A stretch of DNA of 64,000 nt from Bacteroidota bacterium (GTDB lineage: Bacteria > Bacteroidota > Bacteroidia > AKYH767-A > OLB10). A program made the position numbers and the translations under genes. The stretch is from the NCBI GenBank assembly GCA_016714005.1, contig JADJOA010000001.1, positions 177,848 to 241,847 on the forward strand. The letters run 5' to 3'. Under the pieces are notes generated by a model. That model ran no database searches and was not told the origin of the DNA. It saw only the letters and a list, made by a program, of their open reading frames with translations. Below are positions 50,437 through 60,148 of the stretch, piece by piece (positions within the stretch are counted from its first letter, which is position 1; every line of letters starts with the position of its first letter).

Positions 50437-52215
50437 ATTGTGAAATTTTGATTGAATTCCTTTTTAATAAAGTTATTGCAATTTGAAAGCAGATTACCTT
50501 GCACATGCACAACAGCCTGTGCGATAAAATTATTTTCCTTACCTCCGGTTTTAAATCGTGTAAATTCTTCGGGCTTAATGAGCCGATCAACTTTTATTTC
50601 CTTTTTTAGAAAAGGAGCACCATAGGCATCTGTAGATTTTATCAGTACTTCAAATTCAGCATCGCCAATCAATTCGGAAGCGTAACGGTTGGTCTCAATG
50701 TCTGAGTTGGCAAAAAAAATATTTTGGTGCCTAAAACACCAAGCAGGCTCTTAACGCGATGCTCTGATTTGGCACCGCCTAAACTTACTGATAGTTGCTG
50801 ATGCTTTGGGTGATATACACACATGCCACACGCGAAGAGCGAGCAGTAAGTTGAAAGTCAATGTCGCTTTTTCAGAAAAGTTTCACGGGTGCTCATCGGA
50901 GATTAAAAACAATGGACGAGGATAATGCCTACATCCCTTTTTTTACTGCAAGTTGATAAATGACCTTAAACATACACTGATTCGCTTTCCTATGCCATGA
51001 TAAATTTTGTTGGAAAATTCAGTACAATTATCTTTTGTTTTTGTAGCAGTCATCAGGTGTATGTTGGAAGGATTTTTACAAAAATAGAATAGATGGGATC
51101 ACGTTCAAGTTTTAGCAGAAAATTAGAAAAACTAAGTGATAATCGACCGTGTTTTTTCCGACAATGAATAGTAAACAGAGTTAAAGAACCGATCAAGATG
51201 TTTAAATATTCGGTAGTTCTCCACTTGTTTTTCCGCTGCCTCCTCCATGAGGTTTTCGTCTGATAATTTTAGCAGTTGTTCTTCGTCAAGCGAAGCCTTC
51301 CACTTTTTATAGGCTGCCTCAACTTTGTCAGCAGCTTTGTTAAAGTAGGTTTCATATAATATTGTCTTTTCTTTTCCCTTATAAGCACCATTACTGTCAT
51401 CTCCTTCTTTAACAGGAGCTTGATTGTACAATTTCCAGCACATCACGAACCTGAAAGTACCATTTGCAATCAGCGCAAGGTCAATTACTGATGTTATGGA
51501 AGGTGTTGCGCGTGATTCAGACTCAGAAGGGGTCAATAGTTTTTATCAGATGATTTTCATCGCTTACGTCTAAAACTGTGGAGAGAATTTCCACGAGCGT
51601 ATCTGTGAGGTTTGTATCGGGGGAAGAGTTTTGCAAAATGTAATCAATGATATTGAAGTAGTATTCTCCGTTGGGACGAAGATAACCAAAATCTTCCAAA
51701 CGACCAGCAGCCTTGCAGCAACATTCAATAAAATCTTCGCAGTCTTTTGGCTTTACCGTTGTAACCTAAACCGGAATATCCTTTTCAAAAAACGCAACGT
51801 AATTTGCCTTAGGGCAGAGGAACTTTTTCCGCTGCCATTTTGAACCAGCGATAAATACACCCTGGAAACGATTTATTTATAGTCCAGTCATGACATTTCC
51901 CATCACGAGTATGAAATTTGAGCAGAGGCTCTTCCAAATCTACATTGTACATCCTGTTGGGAGTTATATTTTTTATTGAGTATTCTTAAACTGAGGTTGC
52001 CGCATTGATTGCAATGCAAGTCATTTCCGATTTTGGTGAAAGAAATGTCACTTTTATATTGGCAATTGTAAGGGCATACCGATCTGATAAAGGTTGTGCA
52101 GGGTCTGTTTGGACTCAAAATGTTTTTCAAGTTCGGTGAGTTGATGTATTGAAGAATTCGGTTCTTTCGTATTCCGCTTTTCCTTGGATTCTTTTGAGTG
52201 TAAATTTTCTTTCAT
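50433..52215 (-). CDS. Type IV coupling protein (VirD4/TraG-like ATPase), heavily frameshifted
   Basis: About 594 residues. N-terminus MKENLHSKESKEKRNTKEP; four-Cys segment CPYNCQYKSD, CNQCGNL near 52000-52080; Walker A read across an indel as GSKNGSGKSSSAL near 51830; VTTVKPKDCEDFIECC; then PLFLISDEA (Walker B) near 50900 and SLGGAKSEHRVKSLLGVLGT followed by KIFFANSDIETNRYASELIG, typical of TraG/VirD4. At least six breaks. It recruits the relaxosome to a type IV secretion channel; no channel genes are in the window. Confidence 0.72.
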
Positions 52216-52260
52216 TCAGTAATTTTTATTTTGTTGGTTTTAAATTCTATTCGTAACAAA

Positions 52261-52286
52261 GCCTGCCAGAAATTCTTCCGGCAGGC
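52261..52286. terminator. Hairpin upstream of the coupling-protein gene
   Basis: gcctgcc ... ggcaggc, 7-bp stem with partial inner pairing. Could end the transcript of the AAA+ regulator before the mob genes. Confidence 0.45.
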
Positions 52287-52365
52287 TCATTGAATCATTC
52301 AATCACTTGTTGATAAAACACAACAGTGATTCAATGCTTTGGAGGAATGTGTAGTGTTCCCCTTG

Positions 52366-52394
52366 TTATCCGAGCTCGTATTGGCTCGGGATAA
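52366..52394. other. Hairpin in the control region upstream of the mob genes
   Basis: ttatccgagc / gctcgggataa (one bulged G) with loop tcgtattg. The 570-bp gap 52216-52786 has this hairpin and two palindromes and holds no convincing gene; candidate oriT or operator region. Confidence 0.4.
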
Positions 52395-52520
52395 ATTTTG
52401 CGCCCGCTGTTATTAATAAGATAATCACCGTAAGTACCCCTTGTTAAATCCCTCACCGTTTTGGAGCGGATTTAACTTTTTTGTTTGACCAGTTGTTTGA
52501 CATTGTATTTGTTTTTTTAA

Positions 52521-52542
52521 AATTGTTTTGTACAATACAATT
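52521..52542. promoter_or_regulatory. Palindrome aattgt...ttgtacaa...acaatt
   Basis: Nested palindrome, outer arms aattgt/acaatt and inner ttgtacaa, in the same control region. Typical of a dimeric repressor site. Confidence 0.4.
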
Positions 52543-52671
52543 AAGAAAATCCATGCCAATCAAAAAGGAAATTGTTGTTTGCACAGGCTATATGGCTGAA
52601 ACCAATATCAGACAATGGTTTTAGGCCATTAAGTATTTTTTTTTTTTGCTCCTTTTTGTCAATTGTCAACT

Positions 52672-52705
52672 AAAAATAATTGACAATTTTTTGTCAATTA
52701 TTTTT
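52672..52705. promoter_or_regulatory. 15-bp perfect inverted repeat with extra ttgtcaa copies
   Basis: aaaaataattgacaa and ttgtcaattattttt separated by tttt; further ttgtcaa(tt) copies lie at 52656-52669, and tgaca at 52709-52713. The repeated tgtcaa half-sites suggest cooperative binding of one regulator; the T runs also allow terminator activity. Confidence 0.5.
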
Positions 52706-52786
52706 GACTTGACATCTAATTTAATAAGGAAGGAGCATTGGGCTCTGCTTCACTCCATTTTTTCAGAAATCTCTTAAAAAGAATTT

Positions 52787-54065
52787 TTATTTCAGATTTT
52801 CTTGCAGGGACAATTCGTATTTTTCAAACGCTTGTTTCGAAATACCTACTTTCTCCTTTTGTGAAGAAGTAAAGTATTTGGCAACTTTTTCCATGGATAT
52901 TTTTGGTTACTTAAATAGGGTATTTTTCTAGAATGATTTCTCAATCACATCCAAAAATGTTTGCGTGGTTCTTAAATCATCCGTTTTAGTTTCTTTTGTT
53001 TTGCAAACTTTAGGTAACTCTGCTCCTGAATTGACTATTCCCCCAATGAGATGTTTTTTGAAATTAGCAAATAACCTTCCTTAATAACCCTTACTTTCTT
53101 TTGCACGAGCCATAGAAAAAATCAAAGCATTCTTAAGTTGTCGTACGTTTTCACGAAACGTAACCTCTTTGAGCGAATGATGGCAATTATCTTCAAACTT
53201 AAACTTTATATTCATTCTGGAAACAATGTTGCAAAATGTCTTTTCTTTGAATCAGGTTTTCAGCGATAAGTATTACATCATCTCCCATTTCTTTTTAATG
53301 AAGGAAGATAGATTGTTATTTGAGCTAACCTTGGCACAAGGTCTCTCTTAAATTTTCCTGTTTTTACTAAGTAATAAATATTCTCATTGACTGTGTTATA
53401 TAACGAATATCAACTTTTTCATCCCTTTGTCCTTCCTAATGGCCTCTATTCCACCATTTTCTGATGCCCTTAAGAGTTTTGCCTGTACATCTTTGTGCAA
53501 GTCTTGAGCGTCATCTATTATTGCTGTTCCTCCATCAGCATACTGTAACTTCCCAATCCTCTTTTTATCATCCCCGGTAAAGCACCTTTTCATGCCCAAA
53601 TATCTCCGATTGAGCGTGCTCTGAGTTTTCAGTACTTTGCCGGCATTTATAACCACTAAAGGTTTATCTCTTTCGTAAACTTTCGTTATATACAATCTGG
53701 GCAATTTCTTCTTTGCCTGTTCCGGTTTCACCAATAATTATTACGTTAGCCAAAGTTTCTCTAACTATTTCTAGCATCTTTGTACCTTTCTTGCTGCAAG
53801 TGAGTTACCAATGTAACGATATTTGCCTGTGTTCTCAGGCAGCACTTCATCATTACCAATTTCGAAATCAGTTAGGCTGCGAATTTTGTTTTCATCTGGT
53901 GTAGCTGGTATTGATACTTCCTTCTTCTTGTAATTTCTTCTGTGGTATTTCTTTGATGTTAGTTCACTAGAATCAAAAACTGAGGATAAATCAACACGCA
54001 GTGAACCCAAAAACCATGCAAGCTTTATTATAAGATTCCTCATCTGAAGTTTTGTAGTCTTTCAT
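52787..54065 (-). CDS. NtrC/RteB-like AAA+ regulator, heavily frameshifted
   Basis: About 425 residues. N-terminal part MKDYKTSDEESYNKA joined to WFLGSLRVDLSSVFDSSEL; IRSLTDFEIGNDEVLPENTG; AAA+ core with Walker A VIIIGETGTGKEEIAQI near 53745, VVINAGKV, a GAFTGA-loop position that reads RCFTGDD, YADGGTAIIDDAQDLHKDVQ followed by AKLLRASENGG, then KFKRDLVPRLAQITIYLPSL and ENVRQLKNALIFSMARAK; last ORF MEKVAKYFTSSQKEKVGISK to 52787. No receiver domain seen. RteB-like proteins of this class control conjugative-element transfer. The altered loop argues against sigma-54 contact. Confidence 0.6.
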
Positions 54066-54250
54066 TTTTATTGATGCTTTATATCAAATTGACTTTAGTT
54101 TGCTGTTGCACTAAGGAGTAAGGCTTGAAATAATATTGCTACCGATTCGCTTATTGAGCAGGTAATTTATTTGACCCCAAAGGGTAAATTGATTGCGTTG
54201 CTTTTTTTGCTTTGTTTTTAAGGGTTTTAATAGCCCTCATTTATTCTTGC

Positions 54251-54543
54251 ATGAACACAAGGATTATGGTAGATTTAGCTGACAAGGAGGCGATTATGAC
54301 ATTCGTTGATAATATTTCTGAGCATTTTGAGCTGCCTACTGATAAGAATATTCTTAATCGTTATTCTATTGATGAGAAGAAGTTAGCAATTGAGGATACA
54401 CGGATGTTACTTAGATATTGTCAATGCCTTAGAAGGAGCAACAAATCCCGATCCAGAGATTTGCTACAACTAAGGGCGAGATTCTATTCTTTATCAAAGA
54501 CCGCAAGGAATTTGTTTCAAAGACAAGAAATACTATTTTTTAG
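54251..54543 (+). CDS. Small hypothetical protein (frameshifted)
   Basis: About 97 residues: MNTRIMVDLADKEAIMTFVD, NISEHFELPTDKNILNRYSI, DEKKLAIEDTRMLLRY, then by frame changes VNALEGATNPDPEICYN and EILFFIKDRKEFVSKTRNTI. Acidic and helical. Divergent from the AAA+ regulator. Family not recognised. Confidence 0.45.
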
Positions 54544-54894
54544 ATATAAGTAGATTATCTGTAAATCTACAGGTAACCCTCTACTGCGTAAGCACTTTTT
54601 TCTTTAGCCGCTTTCTCAATTCCTCATCAGTTATTGAGTGGACTTGGCCTCCTGTGTTAGGAAAACTTGTCCAGGTCCTGAGAATTTGACTGTCTTACCT
54701 GTTCCATATTAACATAGGTATTTCGCCTCATAACTTGAAGGGCGACAATCCAGATCCTTCAAGGTGTTTTGTTTGTTGTTGAACATATAATTAATTTTTT
54801 TAAATTTGTGAGGCAAACATGGAGACAGGGAAGGCAAAACCTCACCCTAGCTGATATCTTTCACTAGTTCCTCCAGTTTGTTGGTAGCACTACA

Positions 54895-54917
54895 TTTTGC
54901 GGCAATTTGCCGCAAAA
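54895..54917. promoter_or_regulatory. 11-bp palindrome upstream of a small gene
   Basis: ttttgcggcaa-t-ttgccgcaaaa, 18 bp before the ATG at 54935. A strong dyad in this position suggests a repressor site, perhaps for autoregulation. Confidence 0.5.
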
Positions 54918-54934
54918 AGCAAACAATTTTATAT

Positions 54935-55196
54935 ATGAGTACTGATAGAATTTTATTCCAACATCCTGATGCCCTTGAATTATTTTGCCGGATTGTTTGC
55001 AAATTTGATTCAACGCGGAAAAGATGACAGAGATAAATTTTCAGAAGAGAGTATTACCTTAAATTCATTGACATCCAACGACACGTTTAGCGCGTTATTA
55101 CGTTTTATTCAAGTGAAGAAAGATGCGATAGAGTTTCTGATGCCATTTATAATGTCGACCAATCAAAGAAAGTGGGAACATCTGGCGCAAAAGTGA
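54935..55196 (+). CDS. Small helical protein (one frameshift)
   Basis: About 87 residues: MSTDRILFQHPDALELFCRI, then, after an indel near 54985-55000, LIQRGKDDRDKFSEES, LTSNDTFSALLRFIQVKKDA, IEFLMPFIMSTNQRKWEHLA. Helical. Sits behind the 11-bp palindrome. No family assigned. Confidence 0.45.
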
Positions 55197-55259
55197 TTTA
55201 CACTCTTAGGTAAGGCTGTTCGTTTTAAAGAGCCTTTTCTTTTTTGTTGAAGGTGCTTT

Positions 55260-55880
55260 AAGCCCAATCTTAAAGTATTTAAACGATGGTTCTGAGCAGA
55301 AAGAAACGTATAAACGAAGTACTCTAAATAGGAAGTCTGGAAACCTGAATTCAAAGAGAGATTATACGAAAACAGTTTGGAATTTGTTTATAGAGATACC
55401 CCAAATTGCAGAAAATCAAAATCTGAGGAAGATATTCATGGTATTGTTAATGCTTATTTGCATCTACAACAATTTAGCAAGGCAGAGATTTACAATTTTA
55501 ACGTTAACCAGGATATAACATTAAAAGACCAAAAAAGTACAGCAAGAATATGAGGGATATTAAGTGAATTCTATAACAGCATAAAAACTATATACTCTTC
55601 AACTTGAAGACAAAATCGGTAAAGAAAAAACCTTCGAATGGAAGTTTACGGGCGTTGAAGGTCTTGTTAGTTTTGCTTAGGGCAATGGCACAACATTAAT
55701 AATTCTATTTATTCGGGTACAATGATTTTAACCCGCATTGAAGATCAAAATTTCCAGCCTTTAACCCAAATTTATTTCTTTTGATGATAAAGAAAAACTC
55801 AAAGCAATACCTGAAGAAGTAGTAAAGTATTTTAAAGATAAACGGCTAAGGTTATGGTGTGGAAACCAATAAATAAGCTA
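55260..55880 (+). pseudogene. Degraded coding region of unknown function
   Basis: Coding-like pieces on the plus strand in changing frames: KPEFKERLYENSLEFVYRDT, EEDIHGIVNAYLHLQQFSKA, EIYNFNVNQDITLKDQKSTA, then KIGKEKTFEWKFTGVEGLVS and MILTRIEDQNFQPLTQI. Too many breaks to define limits or a family. Confidence 0.35.
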
Positions 55881-55974
55881 GCTTCTTTAGTTAAATGGTT
55901 TCAAGAAAAAGAACTTTTGCGGGAAAGAAAATAAAGACCTAGAGGGAAAATGGAGTAGCATTAGAATTGTTAAT

Positions 55975-56620
55975 GATTCTATTTTTTTGTTTATTACTAT
56001 ATGAATTGTATGTCGATTTGCTTACCAAACCCAACTCATCCGCAACCTTTTCTCCTTTTTCAAACAACACCTCCTCATACTTTATCAAGACAAATATTTG
56101 TAATCAAACTTCTGCCATTGCGCTGATTTAAAATCTTCATGGTGGGCGAACTCGCGCAAAAGTTCAGCTTAATAAGAAGCAACAATGGCGAAAAACCAAG
56201 CAATCGTTCTACTCTTTGTCTGATGATACCTTTCTGTTGAGAAAGATAAGTTTCTGTTGCTTGTATTCTTCAATGGTATAATTTCTTTCCCTTGCCCAAC
56301 CACTACGTTTGTATTCTTCATTGCGGATTTGTTTAACGTGATAATGTACTTGGACAATAAATTCTTCGGGTGCTATTTCATTGAAATGAATTTGTTTGCT
56401 AATTCTCGGATAAATAGTTCATGAGGCATGCAATGCATGTGCAACATGCGGTACATACCCTAATGCGTTATGAATGATTCTTGCGCTTGCATAGCAAATT
56501 CAATCAAGACGCGGCTTGATTGTTCCACATCTTTCCAACTCATCGCATGTGCGTTTGCGTGTAATATTTCTTCTGTTGAAAAAGATTCTTCGTCCGGCAT
56601 TTCCGCTCACCATGCTAATC
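55975..56620 (-). pseudogene. Degraded coding region of unknown function (minus strand)
   Basis: Pieces in order: MPDEESFSTEEILHANAHAM, SWKDVEQSSRVLIEFAMQ, RIIHNALGYVPHVAHALHAS, KQIHFNEIAPEEFIVQVHYH, VKQIRNEEYKRSGWARERNY, TIEEYKQQKLIFLNRKVSSD, ELLREFAHHEDFKSAQWQKF, YEEVLFEKGEKVADELGLVS. Probably one helical protein of ~210 residues. I do not recognise the family. Confidence 0.4.
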
Positions 56621-56693
56621 AGCTATTTTTGCATGACAAAAAAATTATCAATTAAAATGGAGCAAAACCGCAATGGCTCAAAGACATTCATAA

Positions 56694-57190
56694 ATGGTGA
56701 GTGAATCGAATTTGAAAATTCAGGAATTAGAAGAAGCCATCAAGAATATTAATTACGATAAGGGTATGCAGTTGACGTTGAATCCACCCGGTATGGTAAT
56801 AGGTAAGTCGTTTCGTGGTAATCAGATGGAGCATTTTACAGGCAGCAGATAAAAGATATTCGCAGTAATACTTGGGAAAGGTGGGAGCCTAAAGGAGCAA
56901 GTAAATGTTCAGGACTTAGAAAAGTATAGGGAAGAATTAAACGAGCGATTGCATTTGTATGAACCGAAAGATAAAGAGCCCGGCATTTGAAAAACCAAAA
57001 AAAGCCTTGATAATTCCGCAAGCAAAAATGGAAAAGCAGGTGGAAGAGCATAAAAAGTAGTGCGGGTGAAAAGAAAAGTTAGCAAAGAAGGAGCAGAAGC
57101 CGTTGAGCCTTGAAAAACCGAAAGAAGAGAACCCTATCGGCAGTTTCAGGAAAAATCTTTTGTTCACAAAGATGCAGGAGAATAAAGAAG
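56694..57190 (+). pseudogene. Degraded element gene of unknown function
   Basis: Starts with an intact ATG: MVSESNLKIQELEEAIKNIN, YDKGMQLTLNPPGMVIGKSF, RGNQMEHFTGSR. Then shifted pieces DIRSNTWERWEPKGA, VNVQDLEKYREELNERLHLY, KPKKALIIPQAKMEKQVEEH. A coiled-coil/basic protein of ~160 residues; could be a relaxosome or structural accessory protein. Family unknown. Confidence 0.4.
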
Positions 57191-57314
57191 ATTACTGAGA
57201 AAGAGATAACAGATGTTAAGTCCCAATCCGCCCGGCACATCAATAGATATAGACAGGGAATAATTTTTAAGACACCGGGACTACCTTCACGCTCTATGTC
57301 TTTTCCTTTTGATT

Positions 57315-57542
57315 TTACGGGTGCACGATTTCCCAGTTTTCTTTTGGTTTCAAAAAGACGGCTGATATTCTTTTGCTCTTTCAAGTTTTGCTTGTTTTAC
57401 TCCTTCGCTAAATCCGTTTGAGCGTGAGCTATCATTAAACCTTCCACAAGTTTATTGGCTAATTCAGGTTCATGCTTACTGATAAGATAACCGTGATTAT
57501 AGGCTTTGATAAATTCCTGTTCCTGATTTTAGTGTCGCTCAT
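57315..57542 (-). CDS. Small element protein following the HTH gene (frameshifted)
   Basis: About 75 residues: MSDTKIRN, QEFIKAYNHGYLISKHEPEL, ANKLVEGLMIAHAQ, GFSEGVKQAKLERAKEYQPS, FLKPKENWEIVHP. Starts 2 bp beyond the HTH stop. Small acidic proteins of this kind commonly accompany such HTH genes in Bacteroidota elements; function unknown. Confidence 0.55.
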
Positions 57543-57544
57543 GA

Positions 57545-57811
57545 TTAAAATGTTTTCTCTGGCATGTTTTTCTAAATACTCATTGATGGAATCTGTCGTA
57601 AGGATAATTTTCTTTTGCGGTTGAGTGAATCTGATTTTTCCTTGGTCTCTTAATTTTTTGCATGGTGGTTTTGATGTGATATTCAAGCTGGCCCATGGCA
57701 TCTTCGTCTGAATCCATTTGTCTTCTTTGGTTGAAGTTTTGTCCTTGATACGGGCAACAACTTGCTCAACTAACTCATAAATGCTTCTTCTTCCAAACAA
57801 ATAACTTTCAT
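57545..57811 (-). CDS. HTH_17 excisionase-like protein, second in the element (frameshifts)
   Basis: About 88 residues: MKVICLEEEAFM, SLVEQVVARIKDKTSTKEDK, WIQTEDAMG, KTTMQKLRDQGKIRFTQPQK, KIILTTDSINEYLEKHARET. A frequent Bacteroidota element regulator with a helix-turn-helix and wing (KLRDQGKIRFTQPQKK). Breaks near 57775, 57690, 57645 and 57555. Likely controls excision or transfer. Confidence 0.72.
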
Positions 57812-57963
57812 ATTGATTCCACAACTTTAGAAAAAACAATAAATATCTTGATGAGTCAAGGTGCAATTTATTTACATTTGAAACATCTAAAATAAATATT
57901 CACTGAAGGAAAAGAAATTATAAAAAATAAATAGCATTTAGCTTTTATACCTGTTTCCGAAAA

Positions 57964-58087
57964 GTCGAAGTTTCAATGTACACAGGGAAGTAAAGTTGAA
58001 TGCCTACGGAAAGCGTGGGCGTTCCTTTATTCTGTGCAAAGGGCTTCGACTCCCTCGAAACAAATATCGGAATCTTTAGCCCACGCT
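57964..58087. other. Interleaved inverted repeats in an untranslated stretch
   Basis: gtcgaag (57964-57970) pairs with cttcgac (58044-58050), and agcgtgggc (58012-58020) pairs with gcccacgct (58079-58087). The order A-B-A'-B' could form a pseudoknot-like RNA. The stretch 57870-58259 has no gene. Confidence 0.3.
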
Positions 58088-58259
58088 ATTTTGTTTTCAC
58101 GCAAGCCATGATATATTTTTTCAATAGTATTTTTTTAAGAGTCATCCGTTTCACTTGACCACCGTGATTAAAACGATTGACTTTTTTCTAAACGCCTTTT
58201 GTGCGGGACGCATCCGAAAACCTCACGAGTAGGAACTTAATTTAATCAATCTTAATTAT

Positions 58260-58613
58260 ATGACAGTCATTCAAGCCACACATGGTTTTCATCACCGAAC
58301 AAGATGGTGATAAGATTCACTTCATCTATGAAATGGAAAAGTATAAATTGAAAGATGTATTGCCATCATTATTTGGGGCTGCCTTTCTTGCAATTATTCC
58401 GCTCATATTTATTCAACCTAAAAAGCAATTACATGGAATTATCCTTTGGTTGGTTTTTTACATTCTCTATTGTTTATCTGATAAATGCCTCGTCAATCTC
58501 AATCGTAAGCAAAGAAGTTTCAGCACATGACACCGGAAGCATTTATCGTAAATGATAAGACCTACTTGCGAAAGGATGTTACTGAATTTTTATCAGCAAG
58601 GAAAAAGAAGTAA
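58260..58613 (+). CDS. Small membrane protein (frameshifts)
   Basis: About 115 residues: MTVIQAT, then MVFITEQDGDKIHFIYEMEK, YKLKDVLPSLFGAAFLAIIP, LIFIQP (membrane helix 1), FGWFFTFSIVYLINASSISI (helix 2), VSKEVSAHD, AFIVNDKTYLRKDVTEFLSA. Breaks near 58283, 58430 and 58535. Its stop overlaps the next ATG. Confidence 0.45.
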
Positions 58614-58883
58614 TGCCTTCGCCTTACTCGAACGGTTCAACCGTAATAGTAGGTGGCTCTGTTGTTAAAAGCATGATGGCATCAAGTGCCGCAAATCTTG
58701 CCGGAGCAACAGGAAGGCAATTGGATATTGCAGGCGCTAAATTCAAAAACAACCTGGCAAGGCTCAATGCAAAGTAATTAACGGTATGGCAATAAAAACA
58801 TTGTTCTGGCGAAAGGGATTAGCATTGATACAGCAGAACTTATTTTAAACAAGATTGCACACACAGTAACAGCTAAATCATAA
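58613..58883 (+). CDS. Small Ala/Gly-rich protein, possibly longer by a frameshift
   Basis: 54 residues intact to 58777: MPSPYSNGSTVIVGGSVVKS, MMASSAANLAGATGRQLDIA, GAKFKNNLARLNAK. A shifted frame then reads NKNIVLAKGISIDTAELILN, KIAHTVTAKS to 58883, which may be the rest of the same protein. Overlaps the upstream stop by one base. Unknown function. Confidence 0.45.
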
Positions 58884-58928
58884 ATCAAAACCGCATCAAT
58901 TCTATTATTCACCATTAAAATTCAAAAA

Positions 58929-60085
58929 ATGAAAAACACAATACTCAACTATTTACTCACTGGTTCTTCTTTTTTGCAGGCTGCAAAAGAATGACGATTA
59001 ATTCAAGTTCCTCAAACGGAAATTCTTCGTCTTACATTTCTACAAGCTTGGTTTCTAAAACAGATTCAAGCGCTAGTATTAAAGCAAGCATACAGCTTTT
59101 TTTAAGCACAACTATTTTAAAACTTGGTATTTGCTGGGGCACAAATACAGAGCCTGTAATAGTCAGCAACGATACGACTATTGTGCAGACAGGCGATTTA
59201 ACTTTTACAGGATGATTTCAAACTTACTGCCTTCAATACTACTGATTACGCAAGAGGGTATATCGTTACAACTTCCGCAACGGAGTATGGCAACGTAGTA
59301 AGCTTTCGACTAACTTTGCTTTGCCTGTTGTAACGACATTAGTAATTTCAAATCTTACCTACACAAATGTTACATGCAGTGGCGAAGTTCTGAGTACAGG
59401 AGTGGGTCCTTTTTTTAAAGAGGTATTTGTTACAATATAATACCCAACCCTACCATAGGAGGTGGCTATAATTATGCAGATGAATGTAGTTCCGGTGTAG
59501 GTGTTTTTACAATTGACATCCCGAACTTGTCATTGGGTACTACATTTTATATGAGAGCCTATGGAACTAATTTATCTGTAACATCCTATGGCGAAGAAGT
59601 TGTTTTTTACTACGCCTGAAAGCCCTTGCACGATTGGTCAAAATGACGGAGGTGGAATAATTTTCCACATAGATTACACCGGATTGAATGGGTTAATAGC
59701 TGCACCAACCGATCAGGGTAGTTCCTTGGGCACCCCCAAGGGGTTTGGTAATTTAAGTTTAGGAGTTTCAGGACAGAGCAACACCTCTATACTTGCAAAT
59801 GCGATAGGTTTGGGGAATCAAACTTTGCAGCGACTTATTGCGAGAGTCTTACTTTGAAATGGATATTCAGACTGGTTTCTTTGTCAAGCATTTCCGAGTT
59901 GTTTTTTCGCTCTACATAACAAAGTGGTGGTAGGCGGTTTTAGTGGTCCTGATTATTATTGGACTTCTAATGATGTTGCGTGATGCTACAAAAGCAACTA
60001 TAGTTGATTTTTCATTCCAAATTGTAAACACATTGGAAGAACCGAAAACTACTCCTCATCGGTGAGGGCGGTGAGGGCGTTTTGA
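58929..60085 (+). CDS. Lipoprotein with Fn3-like repeats and a DUF1566 (Lcl) C-terminal domain, frameshifted
   Basis: About 385 residues. An indel in the signal region (near 58965) hides the lipobox, which reads SFFFAGCKRM. Fn3-like repeats follow: LGICWGTNTEPVIVSNDTTI, NTTDYARGYIVTTSATEYGN, LVISNLTYTNVTCSGEVLST, LGTTFYMRAYGTN. The DUF1566 end reads CTIGQNDGGGIIFHIDYTGL, NGLIAAPTDQGSS, FSGPDYYWTS and SSSVRAVRAF. At least five breaks. A surface lipoprotein common in Bacteroidota; cargo of the element, next to the integrase. Confidence 0.72.
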
Positions 60086-60092
60086 TTTACTA

Positions 60093-60130
60093 TAACAAAA
60101 TAGGCGGTTTTAAAACCGCCTATTTTGTTA
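60093..60130. terminator. Perfect 19-bp palindromic terminator
   Basis: taacaaaataggcggtttt directly followed by its exact reverse complement; lies between the lipoprotein gene and the convergent integrase stop, so it can serve both strands. Confidence 0.85.
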
Positions 60131-60148
60131 CCACCATAAGATTTTTTT

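Noticed and set aside
52653..52714. CRISPR-like array from repeated ttgtcaatt units
   Set aside because: Units are too short and unevenly spaced; no spacers and no cas genes. They read as operator half-sites.
57110..57421. Plus-strand frame of 103 codons
   Set aside because: The minus strand gives the end of the small gene after the HTH protein; the plus-frame product is low-complexity without motifs.
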